Part shown: positions 56,159 to 64,000 of the stretch, in pieces
Numbering within the stretch: the first letter of the stretch is position 1
Layout of the letters: each line of letters begins with the position of its first letter
NCBI RefSeq assembly: GCF_021166585.1
Contig: NZ_JAJOZE010000001.1
Location: 700,062 to 764,061 of the forward strand
Direction of reading: 5' to 3'
From: Metabacillus kandeliae
GTDB lineage: Bacteria; Bacillota; Bacilli; Bacillales; Bacillaceae
DNA length: 64,000 nucleotides
The notes under the pieces: generated by a model
Told to the model about the DNA's origin: nothing
The model's input: only the letters and a program-made list of their open reading frames with translations
Databases searched by the model: none
Program-made: the position numbers and the translations under genes

Positions 56159-57590
56159 GGCAGTGCTGAAAAAACAGTTTGGCTACGAAACATTTAAAGA
56201 AGGACAAAAAGAAATTATTGCGGATGTTTTAGCTGGAAAAGATGTGCTGGCAATGCTGCCGACAGGGGGAGGGAAATCCGTCTGCTATCAGCTTCCTGCC
56301 TACTTGCTGAAAGGGCCTGCTGTTATCGTTTCTCCTTTGCTTTCTCTTATGGAAGACCAAATTCAGCAGCTGAAAGCAAGGGGAGAAAAAAACGTTATTG
56401 CCATAAACAGCTTTCTTGAACAAAAGGACCGCCTCCATGCACTGAAAAACCTCGGAGCATATAAATTCATATTTGTATCACCCGAAAGCTTGAAATCCAA
56501 AACAGTTATGCAGGCTTTGAGAAATACCCGCATTTCATTGTTTGCAGTAGATGAGGCCCATTGTATTTCTCAATGGGGCCATGACTTCAGGCCGGATTAT
56601 TCGCTTCTCGGCAACGTCCGGAATCAGCTCAATCATGCTCCCTGCCTAGCGTTAACAGCGACAGCAACAAAAGAGGTTCTTGAAGATATTAAAGGCTCCC
56701 TGGGCATGGTGGATCCTGCTATGCACGTTTATTCAGCAGACCGGCCGAATATTGCGATTAAAATAGAGAAAATGGAAAGCCTGTCAGAAAAACTTGAAAG
56801 ACTTTACGAATTGGCAAAGGGGTTAAAAGGTCCGGGAATTATTTATTGCGGCGGCAGACAATGGACGGAAAAGCTCGCCGCTTATTTAAAGGAAAAAGGC
56901 ATTGAAAAGACCGCCTATTATCATGGCGGAATGGAGTCTGAGCAGAGAATGCTTGTTCAGCATCAGTTTTTGAACGGCCAGCTCAGCATTATTTGCAGTA
57001 CAAGCGCTTTTGGAATGGGAGTCAATAAGGCAGACATTCGGTTTGTACTTCACTTTCACATGCCTCAAAGCATGGAAGCTTATCTGCAGGAAATCGGAAG
57101 AGCAGGAAGAGATGGAAGCCCTGCTGCAGCAATCAGCCTGCTGACTCAAAACGACTACGAAATACCGCAGCATCTTATTGACAGCGAGTTTCCTGAAAAG
57201 CAGGATATAGCTGCCTATTTAAAAGATGGTATCCTGCTGCCTGAGGTTCATATGCGGCTCATTGATCATTACCTTCAGAATGATTCATTGGACAATAGCC
57301 AGTCACCCCAAGAAGCGATTGCAAACATATTTGCGTCAAGAAAAAAGGAGAAAAAGCGAAAACTGACAATATTTATGAGATGGATTTCAGCAAATTCCTG
57401 CAGAAGAGAAGGAATACTGGCATATTTTGGTGAAGTAATTAAGAAAAACAAGCCTTCCAGCTGCTGTGATGCATGCGGATTGGATCTGCAGCCTTATTAC
57501 AAGGGAGAAGAGGAGATTCTTGAATCTGGTCAGTTTGCTGATTGGGAAACAGAATTAAGAAACATCTTTTTGATGAGGGATATTCATTGA
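56148..57590 (+). CDS. recQ: ATP-dependent DNA helicase RecQ, short form
   Basis: A 3'-5' DNA helicase for recombination and repair. The 480 residues include Walker A TGGGKSVCYQLP (about residues 40-51), DEAH in AVDEAHCISQWGHD, the motif QEIGRAGRDG, and a zinc site with NSCRREGI and CCDACG. It ends soon after, with no HRDC domain. This matches the shorter B. subtilis RecQ (YpbC), which forms a pair with the long RecS. The start ATG 56148 is preferred to GTG 56145. Confidence 0.92.
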   Translation: MTPEAVLKKQFGYETFKEGQKEIIADVLAGKDVLAMLPTGGGKSVCYQLPAYLLKGPAVIVSPLLSLMEDQIQQLKARGEKNVIAINSFLEQKDRLHALKNLGAYKFIFVSPESLKSKTVMQALRNTRISLFAVDEAHCISQWGHDFRPDYSLLGNVRNQLNHAPCLALTATATKEVLEDIKGSLGMVDPAMHVYSADRPNIAIKIEKMESLSEKLERLYELAKGLKGPGIIYCGGRQWTEKLAAYLKEKGIEKTAYYHGGMESEQRMLVQHQFLNGQLSIICSTSAFGMGVNKADIRFVLHFHMPQSMEAYLQEIGRAGRDGSPAAAISLLTQNDYEIPQHLIDSEFPEKQDIAAYLKDGILLPEVHMRLIDHYLQNDSLDNSQSPQEAIANIFASRKKEKKRKLTIFMRWISANSCRREGILAYFGEVIKKNKPSSCCDACGLDLQPYYKGEEEILESGQFADWETELRNIFLMRDIH

Positions 57591-58195
57591 TAAAAAAACA
57601 GAGAAATATGATTCATTCTTTATCAGATAAACAGATGGTGATGCAGCTTTATCTAACACAAGGCCTGCTTCTTGCCGTTTCCATTTTGCTTTCGTTATTT
57701 TTTTTTCGCACGGTGCTGGCACCGTTTGACCATTTTGCCTGGAGTGCCGAAGCAGTTATTTGGGGCTGCGCACTTGCAGGGACGATCTTGATTTGTGACA
57801 TGCTGATCATGAAATACGCCCCAAAATCCTGGTATGATGATGGTGGGATTAATCAGAGAATTTTTCGTTCCTGCAGCATACCTCATATTGTTTTCCTTGC
57901 GCTTTTGATTTCCTTTACAGAGGAGATCCTGTTCAGGGGAATATTGCAGCATGGACTTGGTCTCTGGCCTGCTGCCGTTATTTTTTCATTGCTACATATC
58001 CGTTATCTTGACAGGCCGCTTTTATTTGCCGCTGTTATTATTGCCAGCGTGCTCCTTGGCCTCATCTATGAATGGACAGACAATCTTCTTGCTGCCATTA
58101 CAGCTCATTTTTTCATCGATTTCGTATCTGCTGCGCACATACGGATAGAGTACTTGAAGAGAGGTGGATCAATATCAGATGATGAACCAGCCTAA
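57587..58195 (+). CDS. ypbD: CPBP-family intramembrane protease, YpbD-like
   Basis: A 202-residue membrane protein with about six helices and the CPBP/Abi motifs EEILFRG (about residue 110), FSLLHIRYL and HFFIDF. Such proteins are likely intramembrane glutamic proteases. Starts at TTG 57587, inside the recQ stop region, with GAGGGA about eight bases before it. Its client protein is unknown. Confidence 0.85.
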   Translation: MIKKQRNMIHSLSDKQMVMQLYLTQGLLLAVSILLSLFFFRTVLAPFDHFAWSAEAVIWGCALAGTILICDMLIMKYAPKSWYDDGGINQRIFRSCSIPHIVFLALLISFTEEILFRGILQHGLGLWPAAVIFSLLHIRYLDRPLLFAAVIIASVLLGLIYEWTDNLLAAITAHFFIDFVSAAHIRIEYLKRGGSISDDEPA

Positions 58196-58961
58196 GAAGA
58201 CAGATCAATTTGAAACTGCAAATGCAGGGGAAACAAGGGGAAAAAGCCGTTCTGCCAGGCATGCCTCAAGAAGAGAGCTGCACGGCAAGAAAAAAAAGAA
58301 AGAAAAAAAAGCTCCTTCTCCTTATCCGCTGATTAATTTTTTAGCTGTATGTTTTATCCTTTTAATTGTTTTTATATTTACCTATACCATTTATACGCAA
58401 AAGCATGAGCCTGTTAATACAGACAGTGGAGAAGTACAATTCCTGAACGAAAGCACGCCTCAGCAGGACAAACCTGCCGAAACAGATAAAAAACTGGCGG
58501 CAGGGAATGAAGACAAGTCTGAAAAGGCGGAACCGAAGGAACAAGCTCCTAAAGCAGAAGCCCCCAAAAAAGAAAGTCCGTCTGATGCCGGCAAGAAGAC
58601 GCCGGCATCAGACGGAGATTCTGATCAGAAAGAGCAGCCAAAAGCTGCTCCTAAAGCATCTGAGCGCAGCAAGGAGCAGGAAAAAAAGGAAGAAAAGAAA
58701 GCTCCTCCTGCTAAAGAAAAAGAGAAGCCTGAGTCAAAGGAAAATAAGGCAAGCGGTGATTCTTCTTCAGATTCGCCTGCCAAAGAGAATATTAAAATTG
58801 TTAAACATACTGTTCAGCCAAAAGAAACGCTGTACAGAATTTCAATGAAGTATTACAACAGCAGAAGCGGCGAAGAAACCATCAGAAAGTGGAACAAGCT
58901 TTCCGCCGACAGCGTATATGCTGGACAAGTGCTGGAAATCCCTCTGAAAGATCATGTATAA
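58179..58961 (+). CDS. ypbE: LysM-domain membrane protein, YpbE-like
   Basis: A 260-residue protein with a basic inner N-terminus, one membrane helix (about residues 53-73), a long low-complexity Lys/Glu/Pro/Ala linker (about 85-205) and a C-terminal LysM domain (TVQPKETLYRISMKYY) that binds peptidoglycan. It overlaps ypbD by 17 bases. I use ATG 58179, as the earlier GTG lies in the ribosome binding site GAGAGGTGG. B. subtilis YpbE has the same layout. Confidence 0.85.
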   Translation: MMNQPKKTDQFETANAGETRGKSRSARHASRRELHGKKKKKEKKAPSPYPLINFLAVCFILLIVFIFTYTIYTQKHEPVNTDSGEVQFLNESTPQQDKPAETDKKLAAGNEDKSEKAEPKEQAPKAEAPKKESPSDAGKKTPASDGDSDQKEQPKAAPKASERSKEQEKKEEKKAPPAKEKEKPESKENKASGDSSSDSPAKENIKIVKHTVQPKETLYRISMKYYNSRSGEETIRKWNKLSADSVYAGQVLEIPLKDHV

Positions 58962-58976
58962 TCATTTATAATAATG

Positions 58977-59008
58977 AGACGTTCCCTTAAAAGGAGCGTT
59001 TTTTTAAT
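58977..59008 (+). terminator. Terminator of ypbB-recQ-ypbD-ypbE
   Basis: ACGTTCC/GGAGCGT stem (one GU pair) and T7. Confidence 0.82.
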
Positions 59009-59011
59009 GAA

Positions 59012-59139
59012 GGCTATGCTAAAGAAGAATGTTGGATCTTTGAGCCTTGTTGATTGGAGTGGAAAGCGGGAGACTCACGCACTGTCCGTGGAAAGCGGAC
59101 GCCTGATGCCTTCAACAGCCAGATTTTATAGAGCCTAAA
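59012..59139. repeat. Dispersed intergenic repeat, copy 3 (short form)
   Basis: About 128 bp starting AGGCTATGCTAAAGAAGAATG and sharing GTTGATTGGAGTGG, GCGGGAGACTC, GGAAAGCGGACGCCTGA and TTCAACAGC with copies 1 and 2. The GC-rich centre found in copy 1 is missing. Confidence 0.8.
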
Positions 59140-59233
59140 TGGAAGGCTGACTTGAGTAATCGTGGTAATCACTGAATAATCCTCTTTTTTTCATCATACC
59201 TTGTACTATTAAATGAGGAATGATGGTGAAGAG

Positions 59234-59692
59234 ATGGAAAAGGAATTCAGCAGCCTGAATGAAAGCACAGATGAGCCGACTAAAAAAATGCTCCAATCAT
59301 TGGTTGATAAAAAAAGAAAATTTGATAAATATAAAAAGAAATGTCTATACTGCCAGCTCTTTACTTTTGGAACCGTTCTTGCCTTCATGGGCTACTTTTA
59401 CTTTTGTATTCTAAAACAGAGCAATTCGGACATATCGGCTATGATCAGTTTGTTTCTGCAGCAATCCTTTCATTTGTTTTTTGTCATGAGCATCATTGCC
59501 GGTTATGCAACAGCTCTTTATTTTAAAAAGAAAGAAGAAAAGGCTGAAAAAGAGTTTCATGCTCTCCGCTGCGAAGTAATAAGGAAAAGCCCTGAACTGT
59601 GGCCGAAGCCTTATTACTGGAAAAAGCGCGAACAGGTTTTTTTAATGATGAAAAAAAAATTCGGCATCAATTTATTTTACGAAAGCAAATAA
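59234..59692 (+). CDS. ypbF: DUF2663 membrane protein, YpbF-like
   Basis: A 152-residue protein with a charged N-terminus, two membrane helices (about residues 40-60 and 75-98) and a basic C-terminus. It matches B. subtilis YpbF by layout and place. The start ATG 59234 follows GGTGAAGAG; ATG 59213 is an alternative. Function unknown. Confidence 0.8.
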   Translation: MEKEFSSLNESTDEPTKKMLQSLVDKKRKFDKYKKKCLYCQLFTFGTVLAFMGYFYFCILKQSNSDISAMISLFLQQSFHLFFVMSIIAGYATALYFKKKEEKAEKEFHALRCEVIRKSPELWPKPYYWKKREQVFLMMKKKFGINLFYESK

Positions 59693-59721
59693 TGATTTTT
59701 TGCAGCGGAGGAATGACATGT

Positions 59722-60477
59722 ATGGCTATTTTTCTGTTAGTTTTAATTCTTGCAGGGCTCCTGTTTGGAGCTGTTATGTACCGGAATGCCATTGCAGACA
59801 CTGTCACCATCAACAATTTATCACTTCCGGACTTTCCTTCAGATAAAGAACAGCTGACTATTTTTTTTATTTCAGATATTCATAGAAGAACAATAAAAGA
59901 AGAGCTGCTGACCCAGTGTCCCGGTACTCCTGACCTCGTCCTGATCGGAGGAGATATAGCAGAGGGAGGAGTTCCATTAGAAAGAGTGCGAGAAAATATA
60001 AAAAAGCTAAGGAAGCTCGGGCCGGCTGCAGCTGTGCTGGGCAACAATGACTTTGAGCTTGACCGCAGGGAGCTGGAAAAGCTTCTTAAGGAGGAAGATG
60101 TCCGGCTGCTTCATAATGAGGCGCTGCGCATCTCAGAAGACGTTGCCGTTATTGGCCTAGGGGAAATGAAGGTTAATGAAGATATGCTGGAAGACGGTCT
60201 CAAAGATGCAGGAGATGTCTCTTTTAAAATTCTTTTGTGCCACAGCCCTCTTATCTTGCAAAAGCTTAAAAAGAAGGACGGCATCGCGCTTGCAATAAGC
60301 GGCCATACACACGGCGGTCAAATCCGGATAGGAAAGTTCGGATTATATGAAAAGGGAAGAGTATTTGAGACAGAATCCTGTACAGTGCTGGTGAGCAATG
60401 GATACGGAACATCCAAGCTGCCGCTGCGTTTAGGGGCCCCGGCAGAGGCCCACTGGATCACGATTTCAAAAAGCTGA
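59722..60477 (+). CDS. ypbG: Membrane metallophosphoesterase, YpbG-like
   Basis: A calcineurin-like phosphoesterase anchored by one N-terminal helix (about residues 3-24). The 251 residues include the metal motifs SDIHRR, GGDIAEG, GNNDFE and SGHTHGGQ. GGAGG lies ten bases before ATG 59722; ATG 59713 is too close. The start lies only 29 bases after ypbF. Substrate unknown. Confidence 0.85.
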   Translation: MAIFLLVLILAGLLFGAVMYRNAIADTVTINNLSLPDFPSDKEQLTIFFISDIHRRTIKEELLTQCPGTPDLVLIGGDIAEGGVPLERVRENIKKLRKLGPAAAVLGNNDFELDRRELEKLLKEEDVRLLHNEALRISEDVAVIGLGEMKVNEDMLEDGLKDAGDVSFKILLCHSPLILQKLKKKDGIALAISGHTHGGQIRIGKFGLYEKGRVFETESCTVLVSNGYGTSKLPLRLGAPAEAHWITISKS

Positions 60478-60500
60478 GAGAGCTGATAGTTATTCAACTG

Positions 60501-60539
60501 TTATACAAAGTTTACACAAGCTGTTCATTCCTTTATAAT
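60501..60539 (+). promoter_or_regulatory. Promoter and direct-repeat operator of the B12 regulator gene
   Basis: TTTACA (60511-60516), 17 bases, TATAAT (60534-60539). Two decamers TTATACAAAG and TTTACACAAG are adjacent (60501-60520), 7-8 of 10 alike, and the second contains the -35. MerR/CarH-type repressors often bind direct repeats over a -35, so autoregulation is likely. Confidence 0.6.
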
Positions 60540-60637
60540 TCTAGTAGATGATAGGCTTTTAGCCTAATGCCAAACTTTGGAACAGCCCCTTTCTTTCAGC
60601 TTTTTTGTGTTTACAGGGCTTTAATGGAGGAAAAGAA

Positions 60638-61564
60638 ATGGACAATCAGGGCGGAAAATACAATATTAAAGCAGTATCCAAGATGCTCGGAATCCAGCCT
60701 GGTACATTGCGGGCATGGGAAAGGCGCTACAACATGATCGCACCTGTCAGAAATGAGTCAGGGCACAGGCTGTATACAGAGGAGCACATTAAAATTTTGA
60801 AATGGCTGATGAGTAAAATCAATAAGGGCTTTTCCATCAGCCAGGCGGTTAACCTTCTTGAAAATACCGGAATTTCTGCAGAAGAACCGAATCTTGTCCA
60901 GGAGGAAGCTGCTGACAGAGCCGCTGAGCTGACAGATGAGCTATTGAAGGCGCTTCATTCATTTGATGAAAACTCTGCCCATGAGCTGTTAAATAAAGCT
61001 TTCAGTCTGTATTCCATAGACAAAGTGGTTATTGATATTCTCGGCACAGTACTGGTGAAAACAGGGGATCTGTGGGAAGCCGGGAAAATAACCACTGCCC
61101 ATGAGCATTTTGCCTCATCCTTTTTAAGGTCAAGGATTGGAATGATTCTTCATACACTGCCGGTAAACGGCCTATTGCCGAAAACCGTTGCTGTGTGCGG
61201 ACCTGGAGAGTGGCATGAGTTCGGGCTGCTGATTTTCACCCTTTTTCTAAGAAGACGGGGGTTTGAAGTCATTTATCTGGGGACAAGCATAGCTGAAAAG
61301 GATATTGAAGCGGTCATTGAAGAGGTGAATCCGAAGTTTCTGATTTTATCCTGTACGTTAATGGAGAACGCCCCGAAAACACTTAATTTGGTAAAAGAAT
61401 TGTCTGAAAAATATGAAGAGCTTTCGATCGGGCTGGGAGGCTCTGGATTTCATTCCAGTACAAATCTCAACCTGAAGGAGTACAAAGCCTACTTGATTGG
61501 AGATTCTAAAAACGAGTGGGAAGAATGGCTGAAAAATAATCTTTCGAGGTCCTATGGTTTTTAA
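60638..61564 (+). CDS. MerR-type regulator with B12-binding domain, CarH/LitR-like
   Basis: CarH/LitR proteins bind adenosylcobalamin, form tetramers on DNA in the dark and let go in light. The 308 residues have a MerR-type helix-turn-helix (TLRAWERRYN, residues 23-32), a four-helix domain with the CarH adenosylcobalamin motif W146-x9-E156-H157, and a B12 Rossmann domain with ExHxxG (E191, H193, G196), H193 being the lower ligand. Spacing is as I recall for Thermus CarH. The residue after Trp146 is Glu147, whereas that protein has the His that caps cobalt after light. ATG 60638 has GGAGG upstream. B. megaterium has a light-responsive LitR. Target genes are not next to it. Confidence 0.85.
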   Translation: MDNQGGKYNIKAVSKMLGIQPGTLRAWERRYNMIAPVRNESGHRLYTEEHIKILKWLMSKINKGFSISQAVNLLENTGISAEEPNLVQEEAADRAAELTDELLKALHSFDENSAHELLNKAFSLYSIDKVVIDILGTVLVKTGDLWEAGKITTAHEHFASSFLRSRIGMILHTLPVNGLLPKTVAVCGPGEWHEFGLLIFTLFLRRRGFEVIYLGTSIAEKDIEAVIEEVNPKFLILSCTLMENAPKTLNLVKELSEKYEELSIGLGGSGFHSSTNLNLKEYKAYLIGDSKNEWEEWLKNNLSRSYGF

Positions 61565-61677
61565 CTTGTCTATTTTCCACTGTCGTTGTAAACTGTTAAC
61601 AAATTAAGCGAACCATCTTGCTTGATTAACATACTATAAAACAGGTAAGTTGTGTTTTTACGGCAGGAGGGAACAGG

Positions 61678-62268
61678 ATGCGTCTGGAGCGATTGAACTA
61701 CAATAAGATCAAGATATTCTTGACAATTGATGATTTAATGGACAGGGGATTGACCAAAGAAGACCTTTGGAAAGATTCCTTTAAAGTGCATCAGCTATTT
61801 AAAGATATGATGAATGAAGCGAGTCAAGAACTCGGTTTTGAGGCATATGGCCCAATTGCAGTAGAAGTTTATTCACTCCAGGCACAGGGCATGGTTGTTA
61901 TCGTGACGAAAAGCACGGATAGCCAGGATGAGGACGATGACGACTATTCTGATGACTATATTGAAATGCAAGTGAAGCTAGATGAAAGCATCGATATCAT
62001 ATATGAATTTGAAACATTCGAGAATTTGATTCAGCTCTCCGCATCTCTATATCAGCAAGGAGTAAAAGGCGGAACAGTCTATTCTTTTAATGGACGCTAC
62101 TACCTGCTTCTTGATGAACATCAGTCTGTATCAATTGAAACCCTGATTGCCGTGCTTGCGGAATACGGAAGCTCCACTACACTGACTATTCACAGACTTC
62201 AGGAATATGGAAAAGAAATTTTTAAAGATCATGCCATTTCCGACATTAAAAAATACTTTTTAAGCTGA
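61678..62268 (+). CDS. mecB: Adaptor protein MecB (MecA paralogue)
   Basis: An adaptor that brings substrates to the ClpCP protease; B. subtilis YpbH/MecB is a paralogue of MecA. The 196 residues show the N-terminal substrate-binding half (RLNYNKIKIFLTIDDL, residues 4-19), an acidic linker (SQDEDDDDYSDDY) and the ClpC-binding C-terminal half. AGGAGG lies upstream. Its neighbour gudB is kept as in B. subtilis. Confidence 0.93.
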   Translation: MRLERLNYNKIKIFLTIDDLMDRGLTKEDLWKDSFKVHQLFKDMMNEASQELGFEAYGPIAVEVYSLQAQGMVVIVTKSTDSQDEDDDDYSDDYIEMQVKLDESIDIIYEFETFENLIQLSASLYQQGVKGGTVYSFNGRYYLLLDEHQSVSIETLIAVLAEYGSSTTLTIHRLQEYGKEIFKDHAISDIKKYFLS

Positions 62269-62487
62269 CCTGCGCAGCTAATTAATCTGCATCTCTGTAA
62301 AGGGGTGCTTTTTCATTGCCAAAAAGCAAAGAGGACTATAGGCCTGAACGTAAGACATTGCTTTTCATACAGGTAAAAATACCTTAGAAGCAGAATGCTG
62401 GAATATCGGGAAAATTTAGACTTTTCAATAAACGGAGAGCGGCTTAATCAAAGCTGTCCGGTTATATTGCCTTATTCCGGTTCTAGT

Positions 62488-62501
62488 TGCAATCGCTTAC
62501 A
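62488..62501. promoter_or_regulatory. Candidate cre site upstream of gudB
   Basis: TGCAATCGCTTACA fits the cre consensus at 13 of 14 positions. It is centred about 80 bases upstream of the expected gudB start. Confidence 0.5.
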
Positions 62502-62541
62502 AATCAAGCCTAAAAATTCAATAAAATCGCGCTTTTTATCT

Positions 62542-62569
62542 TTGCAGGACACTTTGGAAGGTGTATACT
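62542..62569 (+). promoter_or_regulatory. SigA promoter of gudB
   Basis: TTGCAG, 16 bases, TATACT (62564-62569). Confidence 0.65.
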
Positions 62570-62625
62570 ATGTCATGAATGGTGGACACCGACACTAACT
62601 TTGATTGATACTAGGAGGTTTACTT

Positions 62626-63897
62626 ATGGTAGCCGAGAAAAACACCGAACAGAACAGAGATAAGCACGATGTGCTGAAATCGACTCAGACGGTGATACAT
62701 AAAGCCCTCGAAAAATTAGGGTATCCTGAAGAAGTGTATGAATTACTTAAAGAACCTTTGCGCATGATGACAGTTAAAATCCCAGTAAGGATGGACGACG
62801 GGTCGGTTAAAATTTTTACAGGCTACCGAGCACAGCACAATGATGCTGTAGGACCGACAAAGGGCGGAATACGATTCCATCCAAATGTAACAGAAAAAGA
62901 AGTTAAAGCGCTTTCAATATGGATGAGTCTTAAATGCGGCATTGTTGACCTTCCTTACGGGGGAGGAAAAGGAGGCATTGTCTGCGATCCGCGTGATATG
63001 TCCTTCAGAGAACTTGAACGCCTGAGCAGAGGGTATGTCAGGGCAATCAGCCAAATCGTCGGGCCGACAAAAGACATCCCTGCTCCTGATGTATTCACCA
63101 ATTCTCAAATAATGGCCTGGATGATGGATGAATATTCCAGAATTGATGAATTTAATTCACCTGGATTTATTACTGGAAAGCCGCTTGTACTGGGCGGTTC
63201 CCATGGCCGTGAATCCGCTACTGCCAAAGGGGTAACAATCTGCATCCATGAGGCAGCAAAAAAGAAAGGGATCACATTAAAAGGCGCTAGAGTTGTCGTG
63301 CAGGGATTCGGTAATGCCGGCAGCTTCCTGTCCAAGTTCATGCATGATGCTGGGGCAAAGGTTGTTGGTATATCAGATGCATATGGCGGCCTTTACGATC
63401 CGGAAGGCCTCGATATTGATTATCTGCTTGACCGGAGGGACAGCTTCGGTACAATAACAAAGCTTTTCAATGATACCATTACAAACAAAGAGCTTTTGGA
63501 GCTGGATTGCGATATTCTTGTTCCGGCAGCAATTGAAAATCAAATTACAGAAGAAAATGCACATAACATTCGCGCAAAGATTGTGGTAGAGGCGGCAAAT
63601 GGTCCGACAACCCTTGAAGCAACACAGATACTGACAGATAGAGATATATTGCTTGTACCTGACGTTCTCGCAAGCGCAGGGGGAGTGACCGTATCCTATT
63701 TCGAATGGGTGCAGAATAACCAGGGATACTACTGGACAGAAGAAGAAGTCGAAGAAAAACTCGAAAAAGTAATGGTGAAATCATTTTCTAATATTTATGA
63801 AACTGCTCAAAACCGCAGAGTTGATATGAGGCTCTCTGCTTATATGGTTGGCGTCAGAAAAATGGCAGAAGCTTCAAGATTCAGAGGCTGGATTTAA
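62626..63897 (+). CDS. gudB: NAD-specific glutamate dehydrogenase
   Basis: It oxidises glutamate to 2-oxoglutarate and ammonia, linking nitrogen and carbon metabolism. The 423 residues contain GPTKGGIRFHP and LPYGGGKGGI (catalytic Lys), and the Rossmann motif VVQGFGNAGS. ATG 62626 has TAGGAGG upstream. In laboratory B. subtilis 168 gudB is inactivated by a nine-base tandem duplication giving VKAVKA; here the segment reads EKEVKALSI with one copy, so the enzyme should be active. Confidence 0.96.
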   Translation: MVAEKNTEQNRDKHDVLKSTQTVIHKALEKLGYPEEVYELLKEPLRMMTVKIPVRMDDGSVKIFTGYRAQHNDAVGPTKGGIRFHPNVTEKEVKALSIWMSLKCGIVDLPYGGGKGGIVCDPRDMSFRELERLSRGYVRAISQIVGPTKDIPAPDVFTNSQIMAWMMDEYSRIDEFNSPGFITGKPLVLGGSHGRESATAKGVTICIHEAAKKKGITLKGARVVVQGFGNAGSFLSKFMHDAGAKVVGISDAYGGLYDPEGLDIDYLLDRRDSFGTITKLFNDTITNKELLELDCDILVPAAIENQITEENAHNIRAKIVVEAANGPTTLEATQILTDRDILLVPDVLASAGGVTVSYFEWVQNNQGYYWTEEEVEEKLEKVMVKSFSNIYETAQNRRVDMRLSAYMVGVRKMAEASRFRGWI

Positions 63898-63918
63898 TAC
63901 AGACCATTTGCATAGACC

Positions 63919-63955
63919 GCAAAAATCTCCTATCATTAGATAGGAGATTTTTTTG
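63919..63955 (+). terminator. Terminator of gudB
   Basis: AAATCTCCTATC/GATAGGAGATTT stem and a T7 tail. Confidence 0.92.
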
Positions 63956-64000
63956 TTAACGCAAACGTGCAGCTTCATCGGTATAAAGAACGGAGTGGAA

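Larger units (their letters stand above)
62269..62625. other. Non-coding gap between mecB and gudB
   Basis: It contains a TGCTTTTT/AAAAAGCA hairpin near 62309-62331, a cre-like site and the gudB promoter. A short open frame at 62395-62598 has no ribosome binding site and I reject it as a gene. Confidence 0.4.

Noticed and set aside
59599-59721. Longer start for the metallophosphoesterase
   Set aside because: The extra codons lie in ypbF; GGAGG places the start at 59722.
62395-62598. A 67-codon frame upstream of gudB
   Set aside because: No ribosome binding site and it covers the gudB promoter.

Overview
The window is a stretch of chromosome from a low-to-mid GC Gram-positive endospore former of the Bacillaceae (Bacillus sensu lato, for example Bacillus, Metabacillus or Priestia). 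The evidence is consistent: strong AGGAGG-type ribosome binding sites, frequent TTG/GTG starts, a Fur protein almost identical to the B. subtilis one as I remember it, and a gene order that follows the B. subtilis yqkD-to-gudB segment (yqk genes, fur, xerD, spoIIA, spoVA, lysA, rib, scp, res, sigX, serA, ypb, gudB) nearly gene for gene. No transposase, prophage or CRISPR array is visible.

Layout. 0-5 kb: a 6S RNA gene of the 6S-2 type on the minus strand, the alpha/beta hydrolase YqkD, and a divergent HMG-CoA lyase / thiolase / CoA-transferase module around a candidate cre site. 5-11 kb: YqkE, YqkF, the tiny division inhibitor MciZ, NudF, an endonuclease Q homologue, and a PhoX-type phosphatase behind a four-repeat Pho box. 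11-18 kb: spoIIM, fur, yqzK, xerD and a nucleoside-salvage cluster deoB-pupG-pdp. 18-28 kb: sporulation core dacF-spoIIAA-spoIIAB-sigF and the seven-gene spoVA operon, then lysA. 28-34 kb: ypuA, ppiB and an FMN-riboswitch-controlled riboflavin operon. 34-40 kb: ypuF, a 31-residue YjcZ-type spore peptide, scpA-scpB, ypuI, dacB-spmA-spmB. 40-47 kb: rluB, the cytochrome c biogenesis/redox operon resABC-resDE, and a PduO-type cobalamin adenosyltransferase. 47-55 kb: sigX-rsiX, an amino-acid permease, a PHP phosphatase, serA, a second FMN riboswitch with ribU, and ferredoxin. 55-64 kb: ypbB, recQ, ypbD-G, a CarH/LitR-like B12-binding repressor, mecB and gudB.

How it works together: several regulons can be read from the promoters. 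SigF (dacF), SigG (spoVA), SigE (spoIIM, dacB and possibly mciZ) and SigH/Spo0A (spoIIA) drive spore genes; SigX has a perfect autoregulatory promoter; CcpA cre-like sites lie at the ketone-body module, deoB, serA and gudB; PhoP is expected at phoX; FMN controls both riboflavin synthesis and uptake.

The least explained material is intergenic. There are three short-period arrays (one of 20 bp, two of exactly 21 bp), a dispersed element of about 130-190 bp present in three copies, and one copy of a different element carrying a bidirectional terminator. The most interesting coding difference from the B. subtilis layout is the candidate light-sensing B12 repressor next to mecB. It keeps the adenosylcobalamin-pocket motifs but has Glu where I recall the light-state His ligand in the Thermus protein.
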